6,078 nt of DNA from Myxococcales bacterium (GCA_020354595.1 CP070650.1:1587992-1594069), one strand, 5' to 3'. Shown: positions 1 through 5,736, numbered from the stretch's first letter. A program made the numbers and translations. The notes: generated by a model from the sequence alone, not told the origin.

Positions 1-1
1 G

Positions 2-457
2 GGCCAAGAGCGCATTCATCCTCGCGTGGCGATCACGATCGGGAACGTCCGTTCGGCGGTCGCCACCATCCCGCTTCCACGAGAGCCGGTAGGCATCGGC
101 GCGGTATGGGAAGTACGCCGGCCTCTACGCATCTGGAGCGCGCGCGTGACACAGGTGACCCGATATGAGCTCATCGAGCGCGACGGAGACCGTTTCCGTG
201 TGGCGATCTCGGTCGAGCAGCGAGCAGCACCCCAGACGGCGGACCTCAACCCGAAGCTCGAGATGCACGTGCGCGGCTACGAGCTACGCGCGAAGGGTCA
301 TGCGCTCGCGGACCTGGGTTTGCCATTGGCCCTCGAGGCGCGACTCGAGTCACACTCGGCTGCCGACATCGCGTTGGTCTCGCCTGAGAAAACGGAGCCC
401 TTGATGTCGACACGGCATTCGGTCGTGCGCTTGAAATCGAAAGTCGAAGAGAGGTAA
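2..457 (+). CDS. Hypothetical protein, paralog of the downstream lipoprotein (5' end missing)
   Basis: The reading frame is open from base 2 to a TAA stop at 455-457, so the start lies upstream of the window. A GTG at base 26 is an in-frame valine inside the protein rather than a convincing start, because the frame continues upstream of it. I do not recognise the family. About 150 C-terminal residues are visible. The core encoded at 41-238 (starting GNVRSAV, with PLPREP, VWEV and RAAPQT) aligns without gaps to residues 175-240 of the next protein, at 24 of 66 identical positions by eye. Its alternating hydrophobic and polar residues suggest beta structure. It stops about 40 residues earlier than the paralog and lacks that protein's acidic tail. 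Whether it carries a lipoprotein signal cannot be seen. The next gene starts 3 bases after the stop, so the two are surely co-transcribed. Coding status is confident; function is unknown. Confidence 0.85.
   Translation, partial: GQERIHPRVAITIGNVRSAVATIPLPREPVGIGAVWEVRRPLRIWSARVTQVTRYELIERDGDRFRVAISVEQRAAPQTADLNPKLEMHVRGYELRAKGHALADLGLPLALEARLESHSAADIALVSPEKTEPLMSTRHSVVRLKSKVEER
449..454 (+). promoter_or_regulatory. Ribosome binding site of the lipoprotein gene
   Basis: GAGAGG lies six bases before the ATG at 461 and inside the last codons of the upstream gene. It supports ATG 461 as the start and indicates translation directly after termination of the first paralog. Confidence 0.7.
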
Positions 458-460
458 CCC

Positions 461-1474
461 ATGGTTCGTATCGCGATGCTCGCCGGTCTGTTGCTGGCGG
501 TTGCTTCTTGCAAGACGCAGTATCAACCGCAGACGGTGCAGGTCACGGACCCGGGCCCGCCTCAGCGAGTCCTTCCAACCATCCGCGTGCTGGATGGCGG
601 CATGACGCCGCGCGCCCCGCTGCGCTACCGCGTGCCGCCGGGCCAACGGGAAACGCTCTACATCGAGCTCGCGCGCGCCGAGGCCATGCAAGCGGGGAGC
701 CAGGCCGCCCAAAGCGGCCTTCCGCCTATTCAGCTTCAGGTGAAGATGGGCCCCGCAGAGCCCACGCGGGAAGGATTCATCCGGCATCCCGTCGAGATCA
801 GTCAGGTACGTGTATCCAAGGTCGCGGAGAAGATGAGCCCAGCGCAGCGTGAGCAGGTCGAGGCGTCGCTTGCGCGCTTGCTACAGATCCGCGGCTGGTC
901 GGAGATGGACGTGCAAGGCCGAATCCGGCGCGGCGAATTCGAGGGGGCAGACGCGGTGTCACCCGACATGCGCGCGCTGCTCGGCAACATTCGGAGCGCT
1001 TTGCTGTCCGTGCCGTTTCCCGACGAGCCCCTCGGCGTGCGCGCCCGATGGGAGGTCGAGCGAAAAATTCAGATCTCCGGCGTCTGGATCGACCAAGTCG
1101 TGACCTATCACATCGAGAGGATTCGCGACGGCGAGCTCGATCTTCAGATCACGGCGCGCGGGACGGCGGCGCCGCAACAGATTCCGAGCGGACGGCTCGA
1201 GGCGTATCAGTCCTCGGTAATCGGATCGGCCAGCGTGAGGCTCGCCTACTTCACCCCGCATTCGGAGGCAGAGGCGACCACTCAGATGCGTATCTCGCAG
1301 CCCACGAGCATGGGCGACTCGCGGATGATCCGAGTCGAACGCAGAACCGCCGTCGCGCTCTACCCGGGAACCGAGGCCCACGAGTTCGAAGCAGAGGAAG
1401 AGCCCGCCAAGCCAGAGGACGCGAATGTGGTGACCGATCCGGGTCAGCAACAGTTGAAGTGGTATTCGCCGTAA
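461..1474 (+). CDS. Putative outer-membrane lipoprotein of unknown function
   Basis: The product is 337 residues and complete. The start is supported by a well-spaced GAGAGG and by the signal peptide that begins at once: MVRI, a hydrophobic stretch of residues 5-15, then the lipobox VASC with Cys17 as the lipidated residue. Residue +2 is Lys rather than Asp, so by the E. coli rule the protein would be sorted to the outer membrane. Residues 18-75 are proline-rich and look flexible. Residues 100-160 are charged and probably helical. Residues 175-300 contain the domain shared with the upstream gene (GNIRSAL, PFPDEP, WEVE, TAAPQQ). The last 35 residues form an acidic Glu/Pro/Asp-rich tail ending KWYSP. 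I do not recognise a named family and assign no function. Duplication side by side suggests paired or partly redundant roles at the cell envelope. The gene ends 7 bases from the stop of the convergent cinA-like gene. Confidence 0.9.
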   Translation: MVRIAMLAGLLLAVASCKTQYQPQTVQVTDPGPPQRVLPTIRVLDGGMTPRAPLRYRVPPGQRETLYIELARAEAMQAGSQAAQSGLPPIQLQVKMGPAEPTREGFIRHPVEISQVRVSKVAEKMSPAQREQVEASLARLLQIRGWSEMDVQGRIRRGEFEGADAVSPDMRALLGNIRSALLSVPFPDEPLGVRARWEVERKIQISGVWIDQVVTYHIERIRDGELDLQITARGTAAPQQIPSGRLEAYQSSVIGSASVRLAYFTPHSEAEATTQMRISQPTSMGDSRMIRVERRTAVALYPGTEAHEFEAEEEPAKPEDANVVTDPGQQQLKWYSP

Positions 1475-1481
1475 CCGCGCG

Positions 1482-2213
1482 CTACTCGCGTCTCACGAAC
1501 AGGTCCGGCGCAAGCTCGTCAACCAACATATCCGCCGCTTTTGCCACAGCGTCCGCGTCATTCCCATCGAACGTCACTTTCGTCCGGTAGTCTTCGGCTT
1601 TCCATTTTACGTAGCTGCCGACCATGACGCCCGGGAAGGCTTTCGCAATTCGCTCTAGCAGGCCTGCGATCTCGCCTTCGCCGCTGCGGGTGAAAACCGC
1701 CTGGGAGTGAAACTCCTGGCCCTGGTCGAGGCGCTTTCGTAAGTCTGTGAACTTGAGCTCGAAGATCTCCGGAACGCCCGGGAGTACGAACACGTTGTCG
1801 ATGACGACGGTGGGCCAAGGTGCTTCCGAGCTACGAATCATCTCCGCTCCCTCCGGCATGTTGGCCATGCGCAGATGAGCGTCGTTGACGCGGTCGCCGT
1901 AGTAGTGGCGAATCATCTTCGCAACCGCTTCTGATTGTACGACCGGCCTGCCAAACGAAGCCGCGACACCTTCGATGGTGACGTCGTCGTGGGTTGGGCC
2001 GACGCCGCCACTCGTGAAAACGAGATCGTGGGTTGAACGGAGCTCATTGAGCTCGCGGCTGATCGTGTCGATCTCATCGGGGCACACGACCACCCTTCGG
2101 AGCTCGATTCCGAGCTCGAAGAGGCCGCGTGCGAGGAACGTCGTGTTCGTGTCGGCAATCTTGCCCGACAGAATTTCGTTCCCGATGATCAATGCGGCAG
2201 CGGTGCGCGACAT
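1482..2213 (-). CDS. CinA N-terminal domain / MoCF-family protein, stand-alone (COG1058 type)
   Basis: The product is 243 residues if translation starts at the ATG whose last base (T of CAT on the plus strand) is 2213. That start has AGGAG four bases upstream and places the conserved IIGNEILSGK motif at residues 9-18, as in the family. A start 27 bases further out would add a non-conserved leader inside the phosphofructokinase gene. Diagnostic motifs are GNEILSG (11-17), the N..FLA..L..LG segment (23-35) and TSGGVGPTHDDVT (67-79), the molybdopterin-binding-like nucleotide site. The C-terminal PncC/NMN amidase domain of full-length CinA (about 410 residues) is absent. Characterised COG1058 proteins are metal-dependent pyrophosphatases acting on ADP-ribose, FAD or CoA, and hydrolysis of such nucleotides is the best guess here. 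A role in molybdenum cofactor synthesis is less likely. It is the last gene of the operon, 1 base after the phosphofructokinase stop. Confidence 0.88.
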   Translation of the reverse strand: MSRTAAALIIGNEILSGKIADTNTTFLARGLFELGIELRRVVVCPDEIDTISRELNELRSTHDLVFTSGGVGPTHDDVTIEGVAASFGRPVVQSEAVAKMIRHYYGDRVNDAHLRMANMPEGAEMIRSSEAPWPTVVIDNVFVLPGVPEIFELKFTDLRKRLDQGQEFHSQAVFTRSGEGEIAGLLERIAKAFPGVMVGSYVKWKAEDYRTKVTFDGNDADAVAKAADMLVDELAPDLFVRRE

Positions 2214-2214
2214 G

Positions 2215-3345
2215 TCACTCCTGGCCGAGCTCGATTCCAATCGCCCGGGCTACACCGACGAGCTCTCCATCGGGGGGGACGCGTTTGTAGTTGCCAATGG
2301 CTGCCTCAAGCGGGACGGCCACGACCTCTTGACCGCGGAGCGAGACGATTTGGCAGGTGTTGTCGTGATAGCAAAGCTCCGCGGCGTGCACGCCAAAACG
2401 GGTGCCGAGGAGACGATCGAAGGAGGAAGGGGAGCCGCCGCGTTGAAGATGTCCGAGCGCGGTGACGCGCACCTCATGGTCGATTCGGCCCTCGAGCAGA
2501 CGAGCCAACTGCACGGCTGCGCCTTCGTGAGGTGCGGCGCTGCTTTCGTGGGCTTCGCTGATGCTCGAGACCGTCCCGCCCATGGGCTTGCTGCCTTCGG
2601 CCGCGACGACGATGCTGAAGCTGTGTCCCGCCGCCGTTCGCGTCCGGATCTTGTCGACCACCCGGTCGACGTCGTAGTGAAACTCCGGAATGAGAATGAC
2701 GTCGGCTCCGCCGGCGATACCCGACATGAGCGCGATCCAACCCGCGTGACGTCCCACCACCTCGAGCACCAGCACTCGGTCATGCGCTTCCGCGCTGGAG
2801 TGTAGGGCATCGATGGCGCTGGTCGCTGTGGCGACCGCGGTGTCGAGGCCGAATACGAGGTCGGTGACAGCGAGGTCGTTGTCGATCGCCTTCGGTACTC
2901 CGACGACGGGAACCCCGATCTTCGCCAGCCGCATGCCGATGTCCAAGGTTCCGTCTCCGCCGACCAGCACCAAGATGTCGATCTCTCGCTCCTGAAGCGT
3001 CGCTTTCACGCGCTTGGACACGTCGATCGTCTGCGTCGAGCCGTCAGCGGCCGCGATCGGGTAGGCGAAAGGATTCACCTGATTGGCGCAGCCGAGCACG
3101 CTTCCACCCATGGGCAGGATCCCTTGGACGCTTGCGGGGGTCAGCGGCGTGATCCGGGCGGGCTCGTCGATCAGACCGGCGAAGCCATCTTCGGATCCGT
3201 AGACACGCATGCCGAGCTCTGTCGCCGTCTTGACGAATCCCCGCACGACCGCGTTCAGCCCGGGAGCGTCATCACCACCGGTCAGGATGAGCACCCGTCG
3301 GAGCTTCTCCTGCTCTCGCTCTCGAGCGAGATTGTCATCGGTCAT
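2215..3345 (-). CDS. pfkA: 6-phosphofructokinase, ATP-type signature, variant active site
   Basis: The product is 376 residues. It catalyses phosphorylation of fructose 6-phosphate to the 1,6-bisphosphate in cytoplasmic glycolysis. The start at ATG 3345 is preceded by GAGAG at six bases; an upstream in-frame ATG at 3402 would add a non-conserved leader. Conserved parts are ILTGGDDAPGLNAVVRG (20-36), PMGGSVLG (78-85), GGDGT (129-133), PKAIDND (151-157) with catalytic Asp155, GRHAGWIAL (198-206), PEF (220-222), Arg293 and GHLQRGGSP (298-306). Gly132 corresponds to E. coli Gly104, the residue linked to ATP rather than pyrophosphate use. Lys152 corresponds to Gly124 and is typical of the mixed ATP/PPi group of long PFKs. 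Two departures stand out: Asp25 where Gly is usual in GGD, and Ala153 where Thr is usual in TIDND. The true phosphoryl donor is therefore uncertain. The gene overlaps the rlmB end by 11 bases. Confidence 0.93.
   Translation of the reverse strand: MTDDNLAREREQEKLRRVLILTGGDDAPGLNAVVRGFVKTATELGMRVYGSEDGFAGLIDEPARITPLTPASVQGILPMGGSVLGCANQVNPFAYPIAAADGSTQTIDVSKRVKATLQEREIDILVLVGGDGTLDIGMRLAKIGVPVVGVPKAIDNDLAVTDLVFGLDTAVATATSAIDALHSSAEAHDRVLVLEVVGRHAGWIALMSGIAGGADVILIPEFHYDVDRVVDKIRTRTAAGHSFSIVVAAEGSKPMGGTVSSISEAHESSAAPHEGAAVQLARLLEGRIDHEVRVTALGHLQRGGSPSSFDRLLGTRFGVHAAELCYHDNTCQIVSLRGQEVVAVPLEAAIGNYKRVPPDGELVGVARAIGIELGQE
2218..2222 (-). promoter_or_regulatory. Ribosome binding site of the cinA-like gene
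   Basis: AGGAG on the minus strand (CTCCT on plus) ends four bases before the ATG. It lies within the final codons of the phosphofructokinase gene, whose TGA occupies the spacer. This fixes the start of the cinA-like gene and predicts termination-reinitiation coupling between the two. Confidence 0.75.
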
Positions 3346-4063
3346 GCGTGACTCTCTTCCCGGTGATCTCGTACATGGCGATGGCCGCCGCAACCGAGGC
3401 ATTCAGTGAATCCATCGGTCCCCGTTGACGGATTTGCACCACCATATCACAGCGCTCGCGCACCATGCGACGAAGGCCCTTGCCCTCCGAACCCACCACC
3501 AAGACCCGCCCTGTCGAGCTCGAAGGAAGGTCCTGGACGTTCATTTCGCCGCCCGCGTCTAGGCCGATGATCTCGAGCCCCGCCTCGGACAACGAGAGCA
3601 GCGAGCGTTGAAGGTTGGTGACCCGCGCGATCGACGCGTGTTCGGTCGCGCCGGCTGAGGCACGCACCACCGAAGCCGTGATTCCAGCGGCGCGATGCTT
3701 CTGGATGATGATCCCGTCCATTCCGAGTGTGACCGCACTTCGAATGATCGCGCCGAGATTTTGCGGGTCGGTGACCTGATCGAGCGCGACCAAGGCGAGG
3801 GGTCCCTCGGCTCCCTCGAGGAGCTCTTCGATGTCGATGAACGGATAATCCTCGGCCACCGCAACGACACCTTGATGTCGCACGCCGTCGCTCAGGCGAT
3901 CGAGCTCGGCGCGGTCGCGGTGTGTGAGGGAGATACGCCGAGCTTCGGCCGCCGCACGAACCTCCTCGTCAACCCGTTTTGGCTCGATGTAGATGCGCCG
4001 AATCTTGGTCTTGCCGCGCAACGCTTCGAGCACGGACCGGCGGCCTGCGAGCACTCGGGTCAT
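3335..4063 (-). CDS. rlmB: 23S rRNA (guanosine-2'-O-)-methyltransferase, RlmB/TrmH family
   Basis: The product is 242 residues, close to E. coli RlmB (243). It is a SPOUT-fold enzyme that transfers methyl from S-adenosylmethionine to a ribose 2'-OH. RlmB modifies G2251 in the peptidyl-transferase P loop of 23S rRNA. Residues 3-75 form the small RNA-binding substrate domain (VLAGRRSVLEAL at the start, HQGVVA at 63-68). The catalytic SPOUT domain carries DPQNLGAIIRSA (99-110, with the catalytic-region Asn102 and Arg108), ASAGA (135-139), VVGSEGKGL (189-197) and MDSLNASVA (217-225), the three TrmH motifs of the deep knot. Other TrmH-like targets cannot be excluded from sequence alone, but the N-terminal domain and length favour RlmB. 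The ATG overlaps the pyrF stop as ATGA and no Shine-Dalgarno is visible before it, so translation probably depends on pyrF. Confidence 0.93.
   Translation of the reverse strand: MTRVLAGRRSVLEALRGKTKIRRIYIEPKRVDEEVRAAAEARRISLTHRDRAELDRLSDGVRHQGVVAVAEDYPFIDIEELLEGAEGPLALVALDQVTDPQNLGAIIRSAVTLGMDGIIIQKHRAAGITASVVRASAGATEHASIARVTNLQRSLLSLSEAGLEIIGLDAGGEMNVQDLPSSSTGRVLVVGSEGKGLRRMVRERCDMVVQIRQRGPMDSLNASVAAAIAMYEITGKRVTHDR
3352..3356 (-). promoter_or_regulatory. Ribosome binding site of the phosphofructokinase gene
   Basis: GAGAG on the minus strand, within GAAGAGAG, lies six bases before the ATG at 3345 and inside the 3' end of rlmB. It is the best of the possible sites and favours ATG 3345 over the ATG at 3402. 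Confidence 0.5.
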
Positions 4064-4767
4064 CGTGCAAGAGCCGATTCCACTTGGCTCGCGATATCTC
4101 GCGCAGCGGACGCAGGGTCGCTCGCGTCGCGGATGGGGCGACCCACCACGAGCAGGTCAGCCCCGGCCTCGATCGCTTGGGTGGGCGTCATCACTCGCTT
4201 CTGGTCTCCGACGTCCGCGCCGGCGGGGCGAATCCCTGGAGTGACGAGGAACGCTTCTTTGCCTAGTGACTGGCGGAGGGCAGCACACTCGTGCGCGGAG
4301 GCGACGAACCCGCGCACTCCCGCGGTCCAGGCTAGCCTTGCGAGGCGATCGGCGGCGGCGCGGGCATCGGCTTGCAGCCCGATTTCTTCGAGCGCGTCGG
4401 CGTCGAGGCTCGTCAACACGGTGACGGCGAGCAGGTGCGTCTCACCCGAGTTTTGTTGGGCCGTTCTCAGTGACTCCGAGCCGGCGGCTGCATGTACGGT
4501 GAGATATGAAACGCCCATCGCGCTGACGCGGGCCACGGAACGACCCATCGTTGCGGGGATGTCATGTAGCTTCAGGTCCAGAAAACATCGGGCGCCCGCC
4601 GCGTGTACCGCCTCGACGGCAGCCGGACCGACCGCGGTATAGAGCTCGAGACCGACTTTGAACACGCCGACGTGCGCGTGCGTTTGCTCGATGAGCCGTT
4701 TCGCCGCGTCGAGGTCCGAAACGTCGAGCGCAAGTGCGATGCGCGACGCGTCGTCGTTGTCATTCAT
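4060..4767 (-). CDS. pyrF: Orotidine 5'-phosphate decarboxylase
   Basis: The product is 235 residues, the normal length for the bacterial type 1 enzyme. It removes CO2 from OMP to give UMP, the last step of de novo pyrimidine synthesis in the cytoplasm. The barrel starts with ALALDV (11-16) and FKVGLEL (36-42, the substrate lysine Lys37). The catalytic array DLKLHDIPATM follows at 64-74, containing Asp64, Lys66 and Asp69 of the Asp-Lys-Asp set. VLTS is at 117-120, TPGIRP at 176-181 and VVGRPI at 207-212 (phosphate-gripping loop with Arg210). All key residues are intact, so the enzyme should be active. The start lies 29 bases after the stop of the coiled-coil gene, with only a weak GGTG before it. 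No PyrR or attenuator-like structure is visible in that short gap, so expression probably follows the upstream promoter. Confidence 0.96.
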   Translation of the reverse strand: MNDNDDASRIALALDVSDLDAAKRLIEQTHAHVGVFKVGLELYTAVGPAAVEAVHAAGARCFLDLKLHDIPATMGRSVARVSAMGVSYLTVHAAAGSESLRTAQQNSGETHLLAVTVLTSLDADALEEIGLQADARAAADRLARLAWTAGVRGFVASAHECAALRQSLGKEAFLVTPGIRPAGADVGDQKRVMTPTQAIEAGADLLVVGRPIRDASDPASAARDIASQVESALAR

Positions 4768-4796
4768 GGATCACCGCAGCAACGCTACGGTGTGGG

Positions 4797-5528
4797 CTAC
4801 AAGCTGTCCAGCCCAGCCAACGGATCGTCGGTGTCGGCCTTGCGCTGTTTCGAGCTGCCACGGCGCCTGGCCGACCCCTTCGGGGCGGCAGCCCGGCGCG
4901 CTGCGGCGGCAGCTTGCGCTTCCTTTCGCGCCTGCTCTGCGAGGCGCGCCTTTTCCGCTTCGGCCTCCGCTCTCTTCTGAGCCTCGAGCTCGGCTGCGGC
5001 GCGGGCTTCCTCCGCTTCACGAGCCGCGCGTTCCGCTTCCATCTTCGCTTCGAGCGCAGCCGCTTCTCGCCGCTGTACCTCCGGCTTGTAGATCCCGAAG
5101 TACCATCCGGTGCCGAGGCCCAAGACGAGCACTGCTGCGGCGGCGAACAATCCGGGGTGAATACCCTTGCGTTGTTTCGCGCTGATCGCGGCGAGCTCGC
5201 GCTCGTGGTCGAGCTGGCGTCGATGTGCTTCCGCTTTCTCCGCGGCCTCCTGCTCGAGGCGCACGCGAAGCTCTGCCTGCTCGCGTTCACGCGACAAACG
5301 CGCTTCTTCTTCGCGCTGCCGCCTGGCATCGGCCTCGCGGGCTTCTTCTTCGGCGCGACGTTGCGCTTCTTCTTCTTCTTGCTTGCGGCGTGCCTCAGCT
5401 GCGATTCGCTCGCGCTCGGCGGCCTCCCGTTCAACGCGTTTCTCTTCTTCGTCGCGAACGCGGTCCTCTTCGAGGTGCATCAGCTCGCGAAGATTGAACA
5501 GAAGAGAAGACTCTTTTTCCTCGGACAT
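4797..5528 (-). CDS. Coiled-coil, single-pass membrane protein of unknown function
   Basis: The product is 243 residues and not a recognised family. The layout is clear. Residues 1-17 form a short N-terminal segment (SSLLFNLRELM). Residues 18-118 are an uninterrupted Glu/Arg/Ala/Gln-rich helix with coiled-coil character. Residues 125-147 form one hydrophobic membrane span bounded by basic QRK and a Tyr-Lys-Pro. Residues 148-216 are a second Ala/Glu/Arg-rich helix, and 217-243 a basic then acidic tail ending DDPLAGLDSL. There is no cleavable signal. Basic residues just before the span suggest N-in, which would put the second helix in the periplasm; this is inference. Such an arrangement suits a scaffold or tether. 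The low-complexity composition makes weak database matches to TolA, IF2 or caldesmon uninformative. It heads the pyrF-rlmB-pfkA-cinA run and is divergent from the PilT-like gene. No Shine-Dalgarno is seen before the ATG. Confidence 0.88.
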   Translation of the reverse strand: MSEEKESSLLFNLRELMHLEEDRVRDEEEKRVEREAAERERIAAEARRKQEEEEAQRRAEEEAREADARRQREEEARLSREREQAELRVRLEQEAAEKAEAHRRQLDHERELAAISAKQRKGIHPGLFAAAAVLVLGLGTGWYFGIYKPEVQRREAAALEAKMEAERAAREAEEARAAAELEAQKRAEAEAEKARLAEQARKEAQAAAAARRAAAPKGSARRRGSSKQRKADTDDPLAGLDSL

Positions 5529-5538
5529 CTTGATACTT

Positions 5539-5568
5539 ATATTACACTTTTCCGTTCGCTACGGACAA
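5539..5568 (-). promoter_or_regulatory. Candidate sigma-70-type promoter for the minus-strand operon
   Basis: Reading the minus strand, TTGTCC (5568-5563) is followed after 18 bases by TAATAT (5544-5539). The -10 box also overlaps TATAAG (5541-5536). Start of transcription would fall near 5532, about four bases from the ATG at 5528. The mRNA would be nearly leaderless, which fits the absence of a Shine-Dalgarno. This is a visual match only. Confidence 0.45.
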
Positions 5569-5581
5569 GTACCTAGAAGGT

Positions 5582-5657
5582 ATTTCCAATCACAGAGACG
5601 CTAGCAACGGGGCGCGACCGCTGTCAAACGAACGGATTCGTTGAATTTCCAGCCACA
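5582..5657. repeat. Pair of 13-base direct repeats (ATTTCCA-NN-CACA)
   Basis: ATTTCCAATCACA at 5582-5594 and ATTTCCAGCCACA at 5645-5657 agree at 11 of 13 positions. They begin 63 bases apart, close to six turns of B-DNA, so both would face the same side of the helix. They could be binding sites for one regulator, or chance similarity in an AT-richer stretch. Confidence 0.3.
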
Positions 5658-5693
5658 TCGGAACCCTGCCGCCTTTCTCCCACACCCGTGGAA

Positions 5694-5709
5694 TGTGATT
5701 TGATTCACA
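5694..5709. promoter_or_regulatory. CRP/FNR-family-type operator TGTGA-N6-TCACA
   Basis: The sequence reads TGTGA, TTTGAT, TCACA: both half-sites match the E. coli CRP consensus exactly, with the correct 6-base spacer. The flanking bases do not extend the symmetry. It overlaps the proposed -35 box (5700-5705) of the rightward promoter. It is centred about 35 bases before the predicted transcription start, closer than the usual class II activator position of -41.5. This geometry favours repression of the rightward gene, or a different real promoter. The cognate regulator is not in the window. Confidence 0.5.
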
Positions 5710-5729
5710 CTGAAGTTTCACGTTAATAT
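5700..5729 (+). promoter_or_regulatory. Candidate sigma-70-type promoter for the PilT-like gene
   Basis: TTGATT (5700-5705) and TAATAT (5724-5729) are separated by 18 bases. Transcription would begin near 5736, directly at the GTG codon at 5737, giving a leaderless message. No Shine-Dalgarno is present before that GTG, which agrees. An alternative reading as a sigma-54 promoter (TGG at 5689, TTGA at 5700) is weaker because the -12 element has GA in place of GC. Confidence 0.45.
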
Positions 5730-5735
5730 TGAAAC
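5715..5735. promoter_or_regulatory. Perfect 6-base inverted repeat GTTTCA-N9-TGAAAC, operator-like
   Basis: GTTTCA (5715-5720) and TGAAAC (5730-5735) are exact reverse complements around a 9-base AT-rich spacer that contains the proposed -10 box. The 21-base span, with half-site centres 15 bases apart, could accept a dimeric repressor that would block the promoter. A 9-base loop with a 6-bp stem is not a terminator because no T-run follows. Significance is uncertain without comparison to related genomes. Confidence 0.4.
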
Positions 5736-5736
5736 C

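Larger units (their letters stand above)
5529..5736. other. Divergent intergenic regulatory region
   Basis: This 208-base gap separates the coiled-coil gene (leftward) from the PilT-like gene (rightward) and is visibly richer in A and T than the rest of the window, especially at its two ends. It holds the two candidate promoters, the CRP-type palindrome and the GTTTCA/TGAAAC palindrome listed separately, and a pair of similar 13-base segments. The stretch 5595-5640 shows nothing I can name. No RNA gene or small ORF is convincing here. Confidence 0.75.

Noticed and set aside
1477..1491. CGCG-CTACT-CGCG hairpin as a bidirectional terminator
   Set aside because: The stem is only 4 bp plus one G-T pair, and there is no T-run on either strand. 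Such small stems are common in GC-rich DNA.
1975..2805. Plus-strand open frame of 276 codons across cinA-like and pfkA
   Set aside because: It is antisense to two genes with intact, diagnostic motifs; open antisense frames are expected in GC-rich coding DNA.
3346..3402. Longer phosphofructokinase start at the upstream ATG (3402)
   Set aside because: The extra 19 residues are Arg/Pro-rich and unlike the family, they lie within rlmB, and the ATG at 3345 has a better-placed GAGAG.
3695..4642. Plus-strand open frame of 315 codons across rlmB and pyrF
   Set aside because: It is antisense to two enzymes with complete catalytic motifs and has no domain-like segment; it is a GC-bias artefact.
4900..5460. 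Repetitive GC/CTTC-rich stretch as a DNA repeat array
   Set aside because: The repetitiveness comes from Glu, Arg and Ala codons in the coiled-coil helix; there is no fixed-length repeat unit at the DNA level.
4734..5576. Long plus-strand open frame (280 codons) antisense to the coiled-coil gene
   Set aside because: Its sequence is the mirror of Glu/Arg/Ala/Lys codons (runs of Phe, Leu, Arg and Ser), it has no recognisable domain, and it crosses both the coiled-coil gene and the divergent promoter. The minus-strand frame gives a coherent protein with a membrane span.
5689..5704. Sigma-54 promoter (TGGAATG-N4-TTGAT) for the PilT-like gene
   Set aside because: The GG of the -24 element is present, but the essential GC of the -12 element is GA, and two further consensus bases are wrong. 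It is kept only as a weaker alternative to the TTGATT/TAATAT promoter.
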